Source of the DNA: Calliopum simillimum
Lineage: Eukaryota; Arthropoda; Insecta; Diptera; Lauxaniidae
Length of the DNA stretch: 64,000 nt
NCBI GenBank assembly: GCA_951812925.1
Contig: OX638370.1
Coordinates: 92,704,897 to 92,768,896, forward strand
Reading direction: 5' to 3'
Position numbers and translations under genes: made by a program
The notes under the pieces: model-generated
Seen by the model: only the letters and a program-made list of their open reading frames with translations
Database searches by the model: none
Told to the model about the DNA's origin: nothing
Shown: positions 31,689 through 42,616 of the stretch, one piece after another
How positions within the stretch are numbered: the stretch's first letter is position 1
How the letters are laid out: each line of letters starts with the position of its first letter

Positions 31689-32006
31689 TTATGGGGTTTC
31701 CAACGAACTAATGTGCAAAGATGCCTCTATTTCAAAATATGTCACATGACGACCTTGCATCATCAATTCATGCACTGTATCGATGTTTTGTGGCACAACA
31801 ACCGATTTTGGACGACCTTCACTGAATTCGTCGGCGACCGAACTACGACCACGATTGAATTCACTATACCAGCGATATACTGTGGTTGCTGATGGTGCTT
31901 TATCGCCATACAAAGAACTGAGTTCATCGACACATTCTTGTTGAGATAATCCACATCGAAAGTTGTAAAAAATAATCCAACGAAAACATTCTTTTGAAAT
32001 TTCCAT
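31689..32006 (-). pseudogene. Mariner transposase N-terminal fragment (helix-turn-helix)
   Basis: The frame starts MEISKECFRWIIFYNF and includes GLSQQECVDEL, then TTVYRWYSEFNRGRSS and EGRPKSVVVPQNIDTV. This is the double helix-turn-helix DNA-binding region of SETMAR-type mariner transposases, including the YRWY.EF.RGR motif. It stops after about 105 residues, and the catalytic D,D34D half is deleted. Confidence 0.88.
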
Positions 32007-32039
32007 CTTTTGGTCAAATTGATTTTCTTATCTCACTGA

Positions 32040-32171
32040 GGGGATTCCTGAAAACGTGTAAAAGTCTCGAAAACCTCGTAAGCTCTTAAACTGCCAAATT
32101 TGGTATTGATTTTGACAATATTTACGAGTATACGAGGTTTTCGAGGCTTTTACACGTTTTCAGGAATCCCC
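32040..32171. mobile_element. MITE, GGGGATTCCTGAAAACG family, copy 3
   Basis: It runs from GGGGATTCCTGAAAACG to CGTTTTCAGGAATCCCC, flanked by TCACTGA and TCACTGT (7 bp, one mismatch). It is inserted in the mariner at 31498-32312, whose other inverted repeat gives the uninterrupted sequence. Confidence 0.85.
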
Positions 32172-32987
32172 TCACTGTAAACAAAACAAATAGCACTTGT
32201 ACATCAAAACGTTGTGAGTACGCTTATGCTAAAAAATGTCAAACTTTATTATAGTGTTGCCAGTTTTTAGCTATTGACATAAGTGTTGCCAGTTCCCGAA
32301 ATACAAATAGTGCCCTACGTAACTTTGATGTTAGAGTGCAAAAAAGTTAAACATTGCTTTACTGATTCATTATGACTTGGTTTTCGAGCGGGTATGTAAG
32401 AATGCTGTAATGACCTGTTAAATAATTCCATATTCATACTCAATACTCATAAGCGACAGCATTTTTCATATGTTATTCAAGACGGCATAAATGGAAACAT
32501 AAACGAAAGGTTCAACTTTACATTTTTTGTAACATGCCAATTTGTTTATTTTTTTATTTTTTGTATTCAATTTCTGGAAATTTGACAGTTTTGATAGCAG
32601 GTGCTTTATTTAATTAATAATTGCGTTTTATTTCTATTGATATGTAAATCGTAAGCATTTTTATAAAGGGTGTAAATGTCGTTTAAGTGCAAATGTAAAT
32701 AAAAACTTTTTTATGCAAGTTTTTAGTTTACTTTCATTTTAACCTTTTTTTTACTTTTTGGCTTCAAAGGCTTCAAAATCCGATTTTTTTCGGAATCGGA
32801 ATGAATCGGATTTGTATTTCAACAAATAAAATTTGCTAATGGTTCCTTTTCGATTGGTTCCTAGAAGATTGTTTTCATTCCGATTCCGAAGTGAATCGGA
32901 TTTCAGAACATGCCTGATTACTTTCACTTATTATTTTGACTTTTTGAATTAAGTGACAAAAAAAGTTTTAACTTTTATTTTCTAATA

Positions 32988-34360
32988 GTACAATCATTTG
33001 GGAGAATAAAATGATGTTACCTGGAAAGTTTTGCGGGCTTTTCGCAAATGAGTTATTTTATAGATTTCGATGTGCTCTTTCAGAATTTCAACTTTGCTAC
33101 CTCAAATCGTGTTCGCTCACGCCGCCATATTGGAAAAATGGCGTCCAAAACCAGTTTTTTACAAATATCTCTTTAACGGTTACATTTAGAGAAAAATATT
33201 GTAGCTCATAAAATTTTCTATAAAAATGACCTCTCAATTGTTTCCGTACGACTTATAACTCAGGAGATATCCTAATTCAAAATTTGATAAAAATTAATAA
33301 ATTGTGCATGCCGCTTATGAATAGGCACAGTGATGTGTTGAGCTTAAAATTACGATAACTCATGAACGGTGAGCCACACGTTTAAAGTAAAACATCTATT
33401 TATAGTGAATTACTTGCACTAAAATTTACATATGATTTTTTTTTCAGATTACCTATAATTTGGGAGATATTTTTTTAAACAAACCTATAATTTAGAAAAA
33501 AACTGTTTTTTCAAAATAGCTCCAAAACGGTTCGTTCTAGAAAAAAAATTGTTCATGCATTTTGTAGAACGTTCGATTTCCTAAAAGGATCTCTTCGAAA
33601 TGTTTTTTCGTCAGACTTACCCTTCATGAGATATCGCGACTTAAAAATCATTCAAAACTGAACATAGTACTACGCATAGTGCAATGTTCAATTTTGAATG
33701 ATTTTCAAGACGCGATATCACATGAACGGTAAGTCGGACAAAACAACAGGTCGAAGAGATCCTTATAGGGAATTGAAGGTTCTATAAAATGCGAGAAAAG
33801 GTTTTTTTCTAAAACTAACCGTTTTGGAGATTTTTTGAAAAAACGGTTTTTCGAATTTTCAGGTTTGTTATAAAAATATCTCCTAAACTATAGGTCATCT
33901 GAAAAAAAATTATGTGTAAATTATAGTGCAAGTAATTCCTTATAAGCACATATTTTTACTTTAAACGTGTGACTCACCGTTCATGAGTTATCATTATTTT
34001 AAGCTCAACACATCGCTGTGCCTATTCATAAGCGGAATGCACAATTTACTAATTTTTTTCAAATTTTGAATTAGGATATCTCCTGAGTTATAAGTCGTAC
34101 GAAAACAAATAATGGGTCATTTTTATAGAAAATTTTATAAGCTACAATATTGCTACACAATATTTTCTCTTAATGTAACCGTTAAAGAGATATTTGTAAA
34201 AAACTGATTTTGGGCGCCATTTTTCCAATATGGCGGCGCGAGCGAACACGATTCGAGGTAGCAAAGTTGAAATTCTGAAAAAGCACATCGAAATCTATAA
34301 AATAACTCATTTGCGAAAATCCCGCAAAACTTTCCAGGTAAAACTACCAAATGACTGTAC
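32988..34360. mobile_element. GTAC foldback copy A (1373-bp near-complete palindrome)
   Basis: The arms meet near 33675. The left end GTACAATCATTTGGGAG and right end CCAAATGACTGTAC are flanked by TA (32986-32987, 34361-34362). The arms carry GAAAGTTTTGCGGG, the CAATATGGCGGCG block and CGTTCATGAGTTAT. Short frames on the arms are mirror images of each other and not genes. Confidence 0.88.
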
Positions 34361-34389
34361 TATAAGTTATAATTATACTTTTATTTTAA

Positions 34390-34721
34390 CCCTTTCGAAC
34401 CGGCTGGGACAATATATCCCAAAAATTTTTGAATAAATACTTTTGAATAATATAACTCGGTTATTAACGACACTTTAATTGAATGAATTAATAAAATTAA
34501 TGCAATTTTTAGTAAACACTGCTTTTTCTTATAACCACTCCAAGGACATTGTATCCCGAAAATTCGAATTAAAAACATCTGTTTGGAGTATAGACCAGAA
34601 GGGCCTCTGGCGGTGAAAATTTGAATTTGAAGACGGTCAAACATTTTACTTAAATTTAGTTTCTAAGATTAACCAATTACAAATATTGTGTACCCCACAG
34701 TTTTCTTCCGGGTCGAAAGGG
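34390..34721. mobile_element. piggyBac-like MITE (332 bp, TTAA target)
   Basis: The ends CCCTTTCGAACCGG and CCGGGTCGAAAGGG are flanked by TTAA on both sides (34386-34389, 34722-34725). TTAA duplication and CCC starts are typical of piggyBac-type elements. The interior has no transposase frame. Confidence 0.85.
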
Positions 34722-34929
34722 TTAAAAGCTTAAAGTTTTTTAACTTTTGTACGGTTAGGAAAGCAAGGGCAGTCATTCATGTCAGTCATATTATCATTTT
34801 ACTTAATCTTCACCCGACTAAAGTGCCTTTTTGCCAAAAATATGCTTGATCAAATCTTTTTAACTTTATTAAGACTTAATAGGAGGTCCTTAAACGCAGA
34901 AAGTTCTCCCCGTGCGCAAAGTGGGCATG

Positions 34930-35325
34930 TTACTACGCCATTCACGGTGGGTCTTAAAACGTTTAAATTATGCAAAATAACACATGGCTTGTTGTGTTTT
35001 TTTTTAAAATGTACCGTTTTTCGAACTCTTTTTAAAAAGGGGCTTCCATAAACTCCGTGACGCAAAAATTCGCTTTATTGAACCCCCCCCCCCCCCCTTT
35101 GTGACGGTAGCTTCATATAAAAAATAAATAAAATACACCAAGCGTGACGCTTGCTTGAAACCCCCCCCCCACCCCTAGGAGCGTCACGGAGTTTATGGAC
35201 AGCCCCAAAGTGCCGCACGTAGGATTTTGCGGTTTGCATATTTCAACTCTAGAAGCATTCCACAACATTATCCTGGATAATAATTTAAACGTTTTAAAAC
35301 CCACCGTGCATTGCCTTTATTTATG
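34930..35325. mobile_element. Inverted-repeat element split by the GGGGCT MITE
   Basis: CGGTGGGTCTTAAAACG and TTTAAATTAT (about 34945-34971) face ATAATTTAAACG and TTTTAAAACCCACCG (about 35280-35308). Outer ends were not fixed. The MITE at 35039-35206 sits between the arms. Confidence 0.6.
35039..35206. mobile_element. MITE with GGGGCTTCCATAAACTCCGT ends and poly-C tracts (168 bp)
   Basis: The ends GGGGCTTCCATAAACTCCGT and ACGGAGTTTATGGACAGCCC are inverted. A run of 15 C (35083-35097) and one of 10 C (35161-35170) lie inside, both on the + strand. The style recalls widespread invertebrate MITEs with GGGGCTGTCCATAAA ends (from memory). Confidence 0.75.
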
Positions 35326-35621
35326 TCAACGGCTGCGAAACTTAAAATCTGAAAATTTGATAGGCCTCCCCAACCCAAGTGTTGAAAACGGCTAAAACTT
35401 CGCGAAAAAAGTTCTAGACTTTCTAGGCAGTTATAATTAAAAGCGGGTTTTTAAGAAGAAGACTGGTACTTTCAATTACTAAGCATATCCAGTTTTACAA
35501 CTGTTTTTTTTTCTGGGTTTCCTCGAAAAGGGCTCAGGCGATGATTTTAAAATTTTGTAAGAGTATTGAGTAAGTCTTAAGGAACTTAAGTCCGAAAAGA
35601 AACTGGTAAAGATGTTACCTT

Positions 35622-36543
35622 TGGTTTGGCCAAACATTAAATACCCTACACTGCAGTCATTTGAAAATTTTGCTTATACGGAAGGTACCACGCTCTCTTA
35701 TCCGAGTTCACACAGTTTTTGCTTGGAGCTCGTGCTTATAGTTCTTAATGTCTGAGTCAAATTTGGTTGGAGTGTCTCAAAGAACGTTTTCAGTAAAGCG
35801 TTTTGAAGCTTTTGCTTATATAGGAAGTGCCACGTCCTCTTGTCCGAGTTCCTTTAGTTCTAGCTTAGAGCGTGCAATTGTAGTCTTTAGTGTTTGAGTG
35901 AAATTTAGTTGGATTATCTCAAAAAAGCCTTTCAGCATAGCATTTTGAAACTTTTGCTTATATGAAATGTACCACGCCCCCTTGTCCGATTTCCCCCAAT
36001 TTTTGTTGAGAGCTTACATTTATAGTTCTTAGTGTCTGAGTCAAATCTCTTCTTTGATTATCTCAAAAACCGCTTTCAGTATAACGTTTTAAAGCTTTTG
36101 CTTGTATGGGAGATGCCACGCCCTCTTGTCCAAATTTGCCCAAGTTTTTTTTCAAAGCTTGCGCTTACAATTCGTAGTATTTATTTGTATTTTGGTTGCA
36201 TTGCCGTGAAAAATATTCCTAAAGTTGCATTTTGAATATATTTTTTGTATGGGCGGTAGGCGTGTCCGTTGACCGATTTTGCTCATTTTCAATCCCACGA
36301 GTTAACTTCAACAAAGAAGGCAGTGTACAAAATTTCATTGAATTATCTTGCTCAGTTATCCCAAAAATCGTATTTCCACACACAACCAGCCAGCCACACA
36401 GCCAGACAGACGGACATGGCTATATCGACTCAGGAGGCGACGCTGATCGAGAATATATATACTCTTCCTTACCTGGCACGTCTCCTTCTCAGCGTTACAA
36501 ACGGAAGGATAAAATGAATATATCCTGGGTGTAGGGTATAAAA
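35622..36543 (-). repeat. Dispersed repeat family R1, copy 4 (inverted)
   Basis: It is the reverse complement of the family. It begins with GGTTTGGCCAAACATTAAAT and CCCTACACTGCAG, carries four units with CCACGCCC-type cores, then CAGACAGACGGACATGGCT, and ends in CTGGGTGTAGGGTATAAAAA. The long open frame over 36232-36534 is the same non-protein block seen in the other copies. Confidence 0.85.
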
Positions 36544-37930
36544 AGAAGGTTCAAACTAGTTCCAGACTACCGTTTCAGGGAATTGTTAGAGAGTATCGAA
36601 GACATCAGTTAGCCATCGTGCATGACACATGAATTTTGAAATAGGAATGGGGAACTGCTTGAGCCATTTTTATATGCAATGCTTTAAATTAAAAACAAAA
36701 ACCTTTAATATTCTATCGAAATTCGGTGAATTAATTAATTGAAACTATACACAAATAGAAAAAGATTCAGACACAAAAAAACTGTCGAGCAGGTGCGTTT
36801 GCACATGCTCAAATATTTAGAATCATCACAATATGATACGAGCACGAGGCAAATTGATTTTTCTTGCTATTTTTGCAGACCTCTAAAAGTACACTTTCTC
36901 AACTTAAATCATATAATTTTAGCATTAGACAAATTTTCATCCAATTACAAGTAAAAATTACGTCAATATTCAAACAAACACTTTACGCACATATGTAAGC
37001 TCCTTGCTTCTGGCAATGAAAAAAAGAGGTATATCCAGTTTCAAGATAATTATACATAAATACATGCCAGGGCACATTTGCTAGCATTGGCCGAAAAAAA
37101 ACCTTTGTTAAAGGATTCACATGGTCAAAAAAATAAAAAATCAATAACACTGTGAAAGTCTAAAAAGCCGCTGCATGTAACCCTTTATGTTTAACCTTTA
37201 ACTTGGTCTTATATGAATAACCAAATAAGTAATACATCTACCAATTTATGAAAATGTTTTACGAGTTTCGTCTACTAATGTTAACCATAATTTTCTATTA
37301 CACTTGGCTATTAAATTATGGCAGCCTTTTAGTTGTAGCGCGTGGTGGTAAAATTAGGTGACAACGACATTTCTTTTGTGCGAAAAACTTTTCCAATTAC
37401 CTGTGCGCTCTCACAAATCTGATTGCGTTTGTTCTTTGTAGCGTTGTATCTTTTTGTGTTAGCTAGCACTTGGCCATGGTCATGATCTCTTAGCCGCACA
37501 TAATCCATAAAGTAGCATAAACCAGACGCAAAGAGTTAATTAGATTTGCTTCTATGCTTTGTAAGATATTGCTAAGCTTTTAGCACCCCAGCATGAGGGA
37601 AGTGCAGCGCAAAAATAGTGGGGACGCATGTGGTAGAGTACTTTCTATTGTGGTATTAAATGGCCAACTTGTTGGTTTGTTTGAAATAACTTCCTTAAAA
37701 ATTCAAGGTTTGGCTGTTTGTTTTTTCGTTTATTGCTAGTACGTGGTATGTATTGTGAAATAAATAAATCGCATAAAATACATTTTAGAATTAAAACTTG
37801 CACTCTAGGCGACAAAGAAAATAATGTCCAATCTTTGAAGTTGTACTTCATTTTGAGAAATTACAAAATAATTATATTGAAATGCTAAAAATCCAGACCA
37901 AATGGTAATTAATGTCTCGCAATAGAATTT
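36544..37930. other. Mostly unique AT-rich DNA, no gene recognised
   Basis: Frames are short and unlike known proteins. The part 37320-37640 is less repetitive (GTAGCGCGTGGTGG, TTAGCCGCACATAATCC) and could hold regulatory DNA, but no motif set is decisive. Confidence 0.45.
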
Positions 37931-38847
37931 TTATACCCTACACCCAGGGTATATTCACTTTGTCCTTCCGTTTGTAACGCAGAGAAGAAGGCGTGACAGA
38001 TATAGAAAAGTATATATATTCTTGATCAACATCACCTCCTGAGTCGATATAGCCATGTCCGTCTGTCTGGCTGGCTGGGTGGCTGGCTGTGTGTTGAAAT
38101 ACACTTTTTGGGAAACTAAGCAAGATAATTCAATGAAATTTAGTACACTGCCTTCGTCGTCAAAGATAGCTCGTAGGATTGAAAATGAGCGAAATCGGTC
38201 AACGGACACGCCTACCGCCCATACAAAAAATATATTCAAAATGCAATTTTAGGAGTATTTTTCACGACAATGCAACCAAAATACGCATAAATACTAAAAA
38301 TTGTAAGCGCAAGCTCTGAGAAAAAACTGAACGAATTCGAACAAGTGGGCGTGGCACCTCCCACATAAGCAAAAGCTTCAAAACGCTATTCTGAAAGCGT
38401 TTTTTGAGATATTCGAACCAAATTCAACTCAGACACTAAGAATCATAAATGAAAGCTCTCAACAAAAATTGGGTGGAATCTGACAGGAAGGCGTGGCACC
38501 TCCCATATAAGCAAAAATTTCAAAATGTTATACTGAAAGAGTTTTTTGAGATAATCCATCCAAACTTCACTCAAATACTAAAGACTATAAATGCACGCTT
38601 TAAGCTTAAACTAGATGAGCTCGGGTAAGAGGGCGTGGCACCTCCTATAGAAGCAAAAGCTTCAAAACGCTATACTGAAAACGTTTTTCACTCAGACACT
38701 AAAAACTATAAATCCAAACTCTGGACAAAAACTGGGTGAACTCGGACAAGAGAGAGTAGCACCTTCCATATGAGCAAAATTTTAAAAATACTGCAGTGTA
38801 GAGTATTTAATGTTTGGCCAGGCCAAATTTTACACCCTTACTAGTTA
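37931..38847 (+). repeat. Dispersed repeat family R1, copy 5 (full length)
   Basis: A full copy runs from TATACCCTACACCCAGGGTA to ACACCCTTACTAGTT. GGGCGTGGC-type units begin near 38346, 38490 and 38633, a spacing of about 144 bp. The microsatellite is GGCTGGCTGGGTGGCTGG, shorter than in the copy at 599-1413. Confidence 0.87.
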
Positions 38848-40185
38848 ATGCTTCATTTGCGTTGCTAGGATAGAAAAGGATTTGTTGCTAAAATTTTAAA
38901 AAAACATTAAAAACATTTTTTTTATTCCCTTCTTGTTTTGTACAAAAAAAGTTCAGAAAATGTACCAAAATGAAGCATTTTTTGAAATAGGAATCATGTC
39001 GGCTGGTTGATTCAAATGAATCTTACAATTCTGAGTGAAAGTGAAAATAAGGTAAAAAAAATTCAAGCAAACTTACGAGTATCTATGCCTAATGTATATG
39101 GGGCATTACATACCGTTCCGGATGGCATTTTGCTTTTGCATCTCCGAAACTTTTTTGTCTTATAGTAGTAGTTGAGATTAGCATCGATGATTTGTTTTCA
39201 ATTTTTTTTTTATCGAGCCGTTTCAGAGGTATAAATTTTCAAAAAACTAAAAAAGCTGCAATTTTTGAAATGCTTATAAACTCCGTCAATAGTCAAACAA
39301 ATGATGCAATTTTTTTTTTTTAAGTTTTTTTTTTTTTTTTGGGGGGAAATTTTTATAAAGAAAACACAAATTTTTTTAAATAATTTTTTTTACTAAATTT
39401 TGAACTTTTTAAGCTAAATTGCTATTTTTATTAATGGTTATACTGTTTAATTTTTTTAAAAAAATTTATAAAAAAAGTTTTATTAAATTTGACTAGTTTT
39501 AGAACGGGCAAACGATGGAATCTATTTTTTTTATTTAATATTTTAATTATTAAAAAAGTGAGTTAACGAGCACTAAAGTATTCTTCGTTGCAGGAAGAGG
39601 GTAAAAATTTCCACCGGCCCCCACTAACTTTACCTCTCTGATATTTCTCTCAAACGTACTACCCCATTTTTCCAGCCCTTAAGAAAGCTCCCAAACAAAA
39701 TTTTGATAAAAGTATCAAAAAATTCCTCATTGCCGGGAGAGAGCAAAACTGTTCACCGGTCCCCATTCATATTTCGTCAACATTTTGTTTGAATGTTTTA
39801 ACCCCTTTTATCCACCTAAGGGGTAAAAAATATAAAAAAAAAATTCCTCATTGCCGGGAGAGGCAAAAAATGTTCAATGTTCCTTCTCCAATAATTTTTT
39901 CAGTCATATTATCCCTTTTTTCCACTAATTCAGGGGGCTCTTATACAAAATTTTGCAAAATATCACAAAAATTTCTCATTGCAGAGAGAGGAAAAAATTG
40001 TTCCTCCTCAACATTTTTTTTTTGAACATACTAAGGAGTGAGATCAAAAAAATCTTAACATATATAAAATTCAATAATTTTAAAACGGTTCCTTTTAGAG
40101 TCTTGATTTTTTTTTATTCAATTGATAATATTTTACAAATTACATAAAAATATAATTTTTATTGTTCTAGCCACTATTTATGAAC

Positions 40186-40737
40186 GGTGCCGTGACATAA
40201 TCCCCACGGACATAATCCCCATTCACGATATGGGGATTATGTCCGCAAGTTATTCGGACATAATCCCCATTTTTTCAATGGGGATTATGTCCGCAAGTGT
40301 TTCGGACATAATCCCCAGGAAAAAACGGACATAGTCCCCATAACGATATTTTGTTATTGACAACAGAAGCAGCTCAGGATTTACAACTCCCAAAAATTCC
40401 ACAGTAATTTTACATAAGGATAGGGGTAAGTGGGCGGCCTGCGGCCGCAGCTCAGGATTTAAAACTCCCAAAAATCCAACACCGGCTTCGCGGCGGCCTT
40501 CGGCCGCGGATCAGTCTATAACATCCAACACTATATAAATTTTTTAAATGGATTATTGTAAAAATTTTGTTCAATCTTAATTAAATTTTTCGGACATAAC
40601 CCCCATTGGGACTATGTCCGAAAAATTTGCGGACATAATCCCCATGGCCAAAATGGGGATTAGGACCGAAAAATTTTCGGACATAATCCCCATTTACGAA
40701 ATGGGGATTATGTCCGTTGGGATTATGTCCGGTAACC
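40186..40737. mobile_element. MITE with 9-bp TSD built of GGACATAATCCCC motifs, copy 2 (552 bp)
   Basis: It has the same ends as the copy at 29038-29378 and a perfect 9-bp duplication TTTATGAAC (40177-40185, 40738-40746). It holds about ten motif copies and two GC-rich GCGGCC blocks. It is inserted inside the Tc1-like element at 40034-41360. Confidence 0.9.
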
Positions 40738-40746
40738 TTTATGAAC

Positions 40747-41126
40747 TAGTGGACCTTTTTTGGTAAGCCTTCCATTAAAGATTTGATAGTTGTTTCAGAC
40801 ACATTTTTGGAACAGATTGCCCATATCCTTTTAAAATCTTCGATATTTTGGGATACCTTTTTTGTGCTCTTTAAGTTTCTTTTCACAAGAGACCAATATC
40901 TCTCCACTGGTCTTAGATCCGAACAATTTGGAGGATTGGCCTCTCTTGGTACAAAAACTATGTTATTACTTTGGTACCACTCCAAAGCTTTCTTGCCATA
41001 GTGATATGATGCCAAAGTCTTTTTTTCAAACAATCTTGTTTTCTTCCTATCAATGGTCAAATTCTCCTGAAAGTGCTTAATAACAGTGGAAACAGTTTGA
41101 CGGCAAACCTTCAATTCTTTGTCCAA
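40747..41126 (-). pseudogene. Tc1-like transposase fragment (fused N- and C-terminal parts)
   Basis: The minus frame has a helix-turn-helix piece, VCRQTVSTVIKHFQENLTID, then jumps to a C-terminal catalytic piece, KKALEWYQSNNIVFVPRE, and SDLRPVERYWSLVKRNLK. The latter is the last-block pattern (P..R.VE..W...K..L) of Tc1-like DDE enzymes. The middle, with the first two catalytic acidic residues, is deleted in frame. Confidence 0.8.
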
Positions 41127-42294
41127 TTTTTGGTAGGGCTAATTTGGATTTTTTTTTAAATTTTTAATAATTTTAAGATGTAGATACTTCTTTTTCTTCA
41201 CTCATTTTGATCAAACTCACATTAAACTGACATGTTTGTCATTAAAAATAATAACTGACATATTTTTCAAAGAAAACTAGATCAAAGAAATTTTTAAATT
41301 TTACACCCAAAAAAAATTATTAGGTAAAACGTGTGTTAAGATGTTTTCGATCTCACTCCTTATTTATTCTCTTTTTTCCACCCCTGAAAGGGCCTCCCAT
41401 ACAAAATTTAGATAGAAATAATCACCTTTGTATGGGGGCCTCTTAAGGAGTGGATAAAAAGGGCTAGTATGATCCTAAAAAATGTTGAAAAAAAAAAAAT
41501 TAATAGGGGTTTGTGAACATTTTTTCCCTCTCTCGACAACGAGGAGTTTTTTTTTTTCATTTTTTTCATTTTTTTTTTTAATCGTTTGCCCATTCTAAAA
41601 ATAGTCTTTGTCAAATAAAGTTTTTTTAGATTTTTTTTTTTTAAATCGAAGAGTATAATCATTGATAAAAATAGCAATTCAGTTTTAGAAGTTAAAAGTT
41701 TTATAAAAAAGTTATTTAAAAAAATTTTTGTTTTTTTTATAAAAATTTCCTTAAAAAAATTTTATGATTTGGTTGACTATTGACGGAGTAATGAGCATTT
41801 CAAAAAACTACTAAATGTTGTTTTTGCAGTTTTTTAAGTTTTTTGAAAATTTATATTTTTGAAACGACTCGATGAAAAAAATTTAAAAAAATCATAAATC
41901 TCAACTTCAACTAGTACTATAAGACAAAAAAGCTATCCGGAACGGTATGTAATGCCCCATATGGATCTGACAAATATACATAAGTATATACGTGAACAAT
42001 TCCAAAAGAACACCAACGACTCATAAGAAGCAAATCAAATAAATTTCATTCAAGTACCAGAATTAGTTCATGGGCGTAGAAGGTCCTATACAAAATATGT
42101 TTGTCAAACATATTCTAAATAATATAGGTACTGACAGAATTAGTCGGATACTCGCCGTCAACTATGCGATGCCATATTTTACTGATTATTTCTAATTTAG
42201 ATTTTAATTAAGAATAAACCATAAAAAATTAATTTCGAAGGGCAAAACTAACAGAGAAATAGAAAATTTTAGTCGGCTGTCCACCCAACGATGG

Positions 42295-42616
42295 TTCTTA
42301 ATGTCATCAACTCACCCCACGTCTTTAGATACGCGTCCGACCTCGGATAATGCCAATAAAGCATCAATCCATATGGTGGGTTGCTTAAGACAAAATGCTT
42401 TTGTGAGCTCTACCAAGATAAGAGATGCACTAAATGTCAATGCAAGTACACAAATAATAAGTAGACATTTCCTGCAAATAATTTGGTATCTCGTAGCCCG
42501 AGAAAGGTTCTGGTTCTAAAAAAAAAAAAACAATTTCATCAAAATAAAAATTCAAATATTTTTAAGGTCGTTTTCAATTTTGTAGTAAGCACTACTATTA
42601 TTTTGAGCGCAGCTGT
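42295..42616 (+). pseudogene. Tc1-like transposase HTH relic with right-end TIR
   Basis: The frame contains QNAFVSSTKIRDALNVNAST and IISRHF, the second helix-turn-helix of Tc1-type transposases. Downstream, TAGTAAGCACTACTATTATT and TTGAGCGCAGCTGTATA (42574-42617) look like the terminal repeat of a Tc1-like family. The left end and the catalytic domain are missing. Confidence 0.6.

Larger units (their letters stand above)
31498..32312 (-). mobile_element. Mariner with long (~130-bp) inverted repeats, internally deleted
   Basis: The inverted repeats at about 31498-31637 and 32172-32312 share GTATTTCG/CGAAATAC, GACAACACT/GTGTTGCC, TTGACATTTTTTAGCATAA and GTACTTGCAC-like blocks up to TTTTGTTTACAG. 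Between them lies the N-terminal third of a transposase and the MITE at 32040-32171. Confidence 0.75.
40034..41360 (-). mobile_element. Tc1-like element, deleted, carrying a MITE
   Basis: The ends AAGGAGTGAGATCAAAAAAA and TTTTCGATCTCACTCCT are inverted and flanked by TA (40032-40033, 41361-41362). Without the MITE at 40186-40737 it is about 766 bp, so much of the usual length is missing. Confidence 0.85.
39096..41962. mobile_element. Large foldback (ATATGGGGCATTACA ends) split by a Tc1-like element
   Basis: The left end ATATGGGGCATTACATACCG and right end CGGTATGTAATGCCCCATAT are inverted. Inner arm blocks also pair (CTCCGTCAATAGTCAA with TTGACTATTGACGGAG). The left arm holds about four direct repeats of about 130 bp around ATTCCTCATTGCCGGGAGAG (near 39585, 39720, 39845, 39970). 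The right arm keeps about one. A Tc1-like element (40034-41360) separates the arms. Confidence 0.78.

Noticed and set aside
36232..36534. Conserved-looking 100-codon frame also present at 603-938 and 37938-38239
   Set aside because: It is the same non-coding block of repeat family R1. Frames shift between copies and the GGCT microsatellite sits inside it.
40746..41126. Possible intact small transposase gene (126 codons)
   Set aside because: It joins an N-terminal DNA-binding piece to the last catalytic block with the middle missing, so two catalytic residues are absent. Kept as a pseudogene only.
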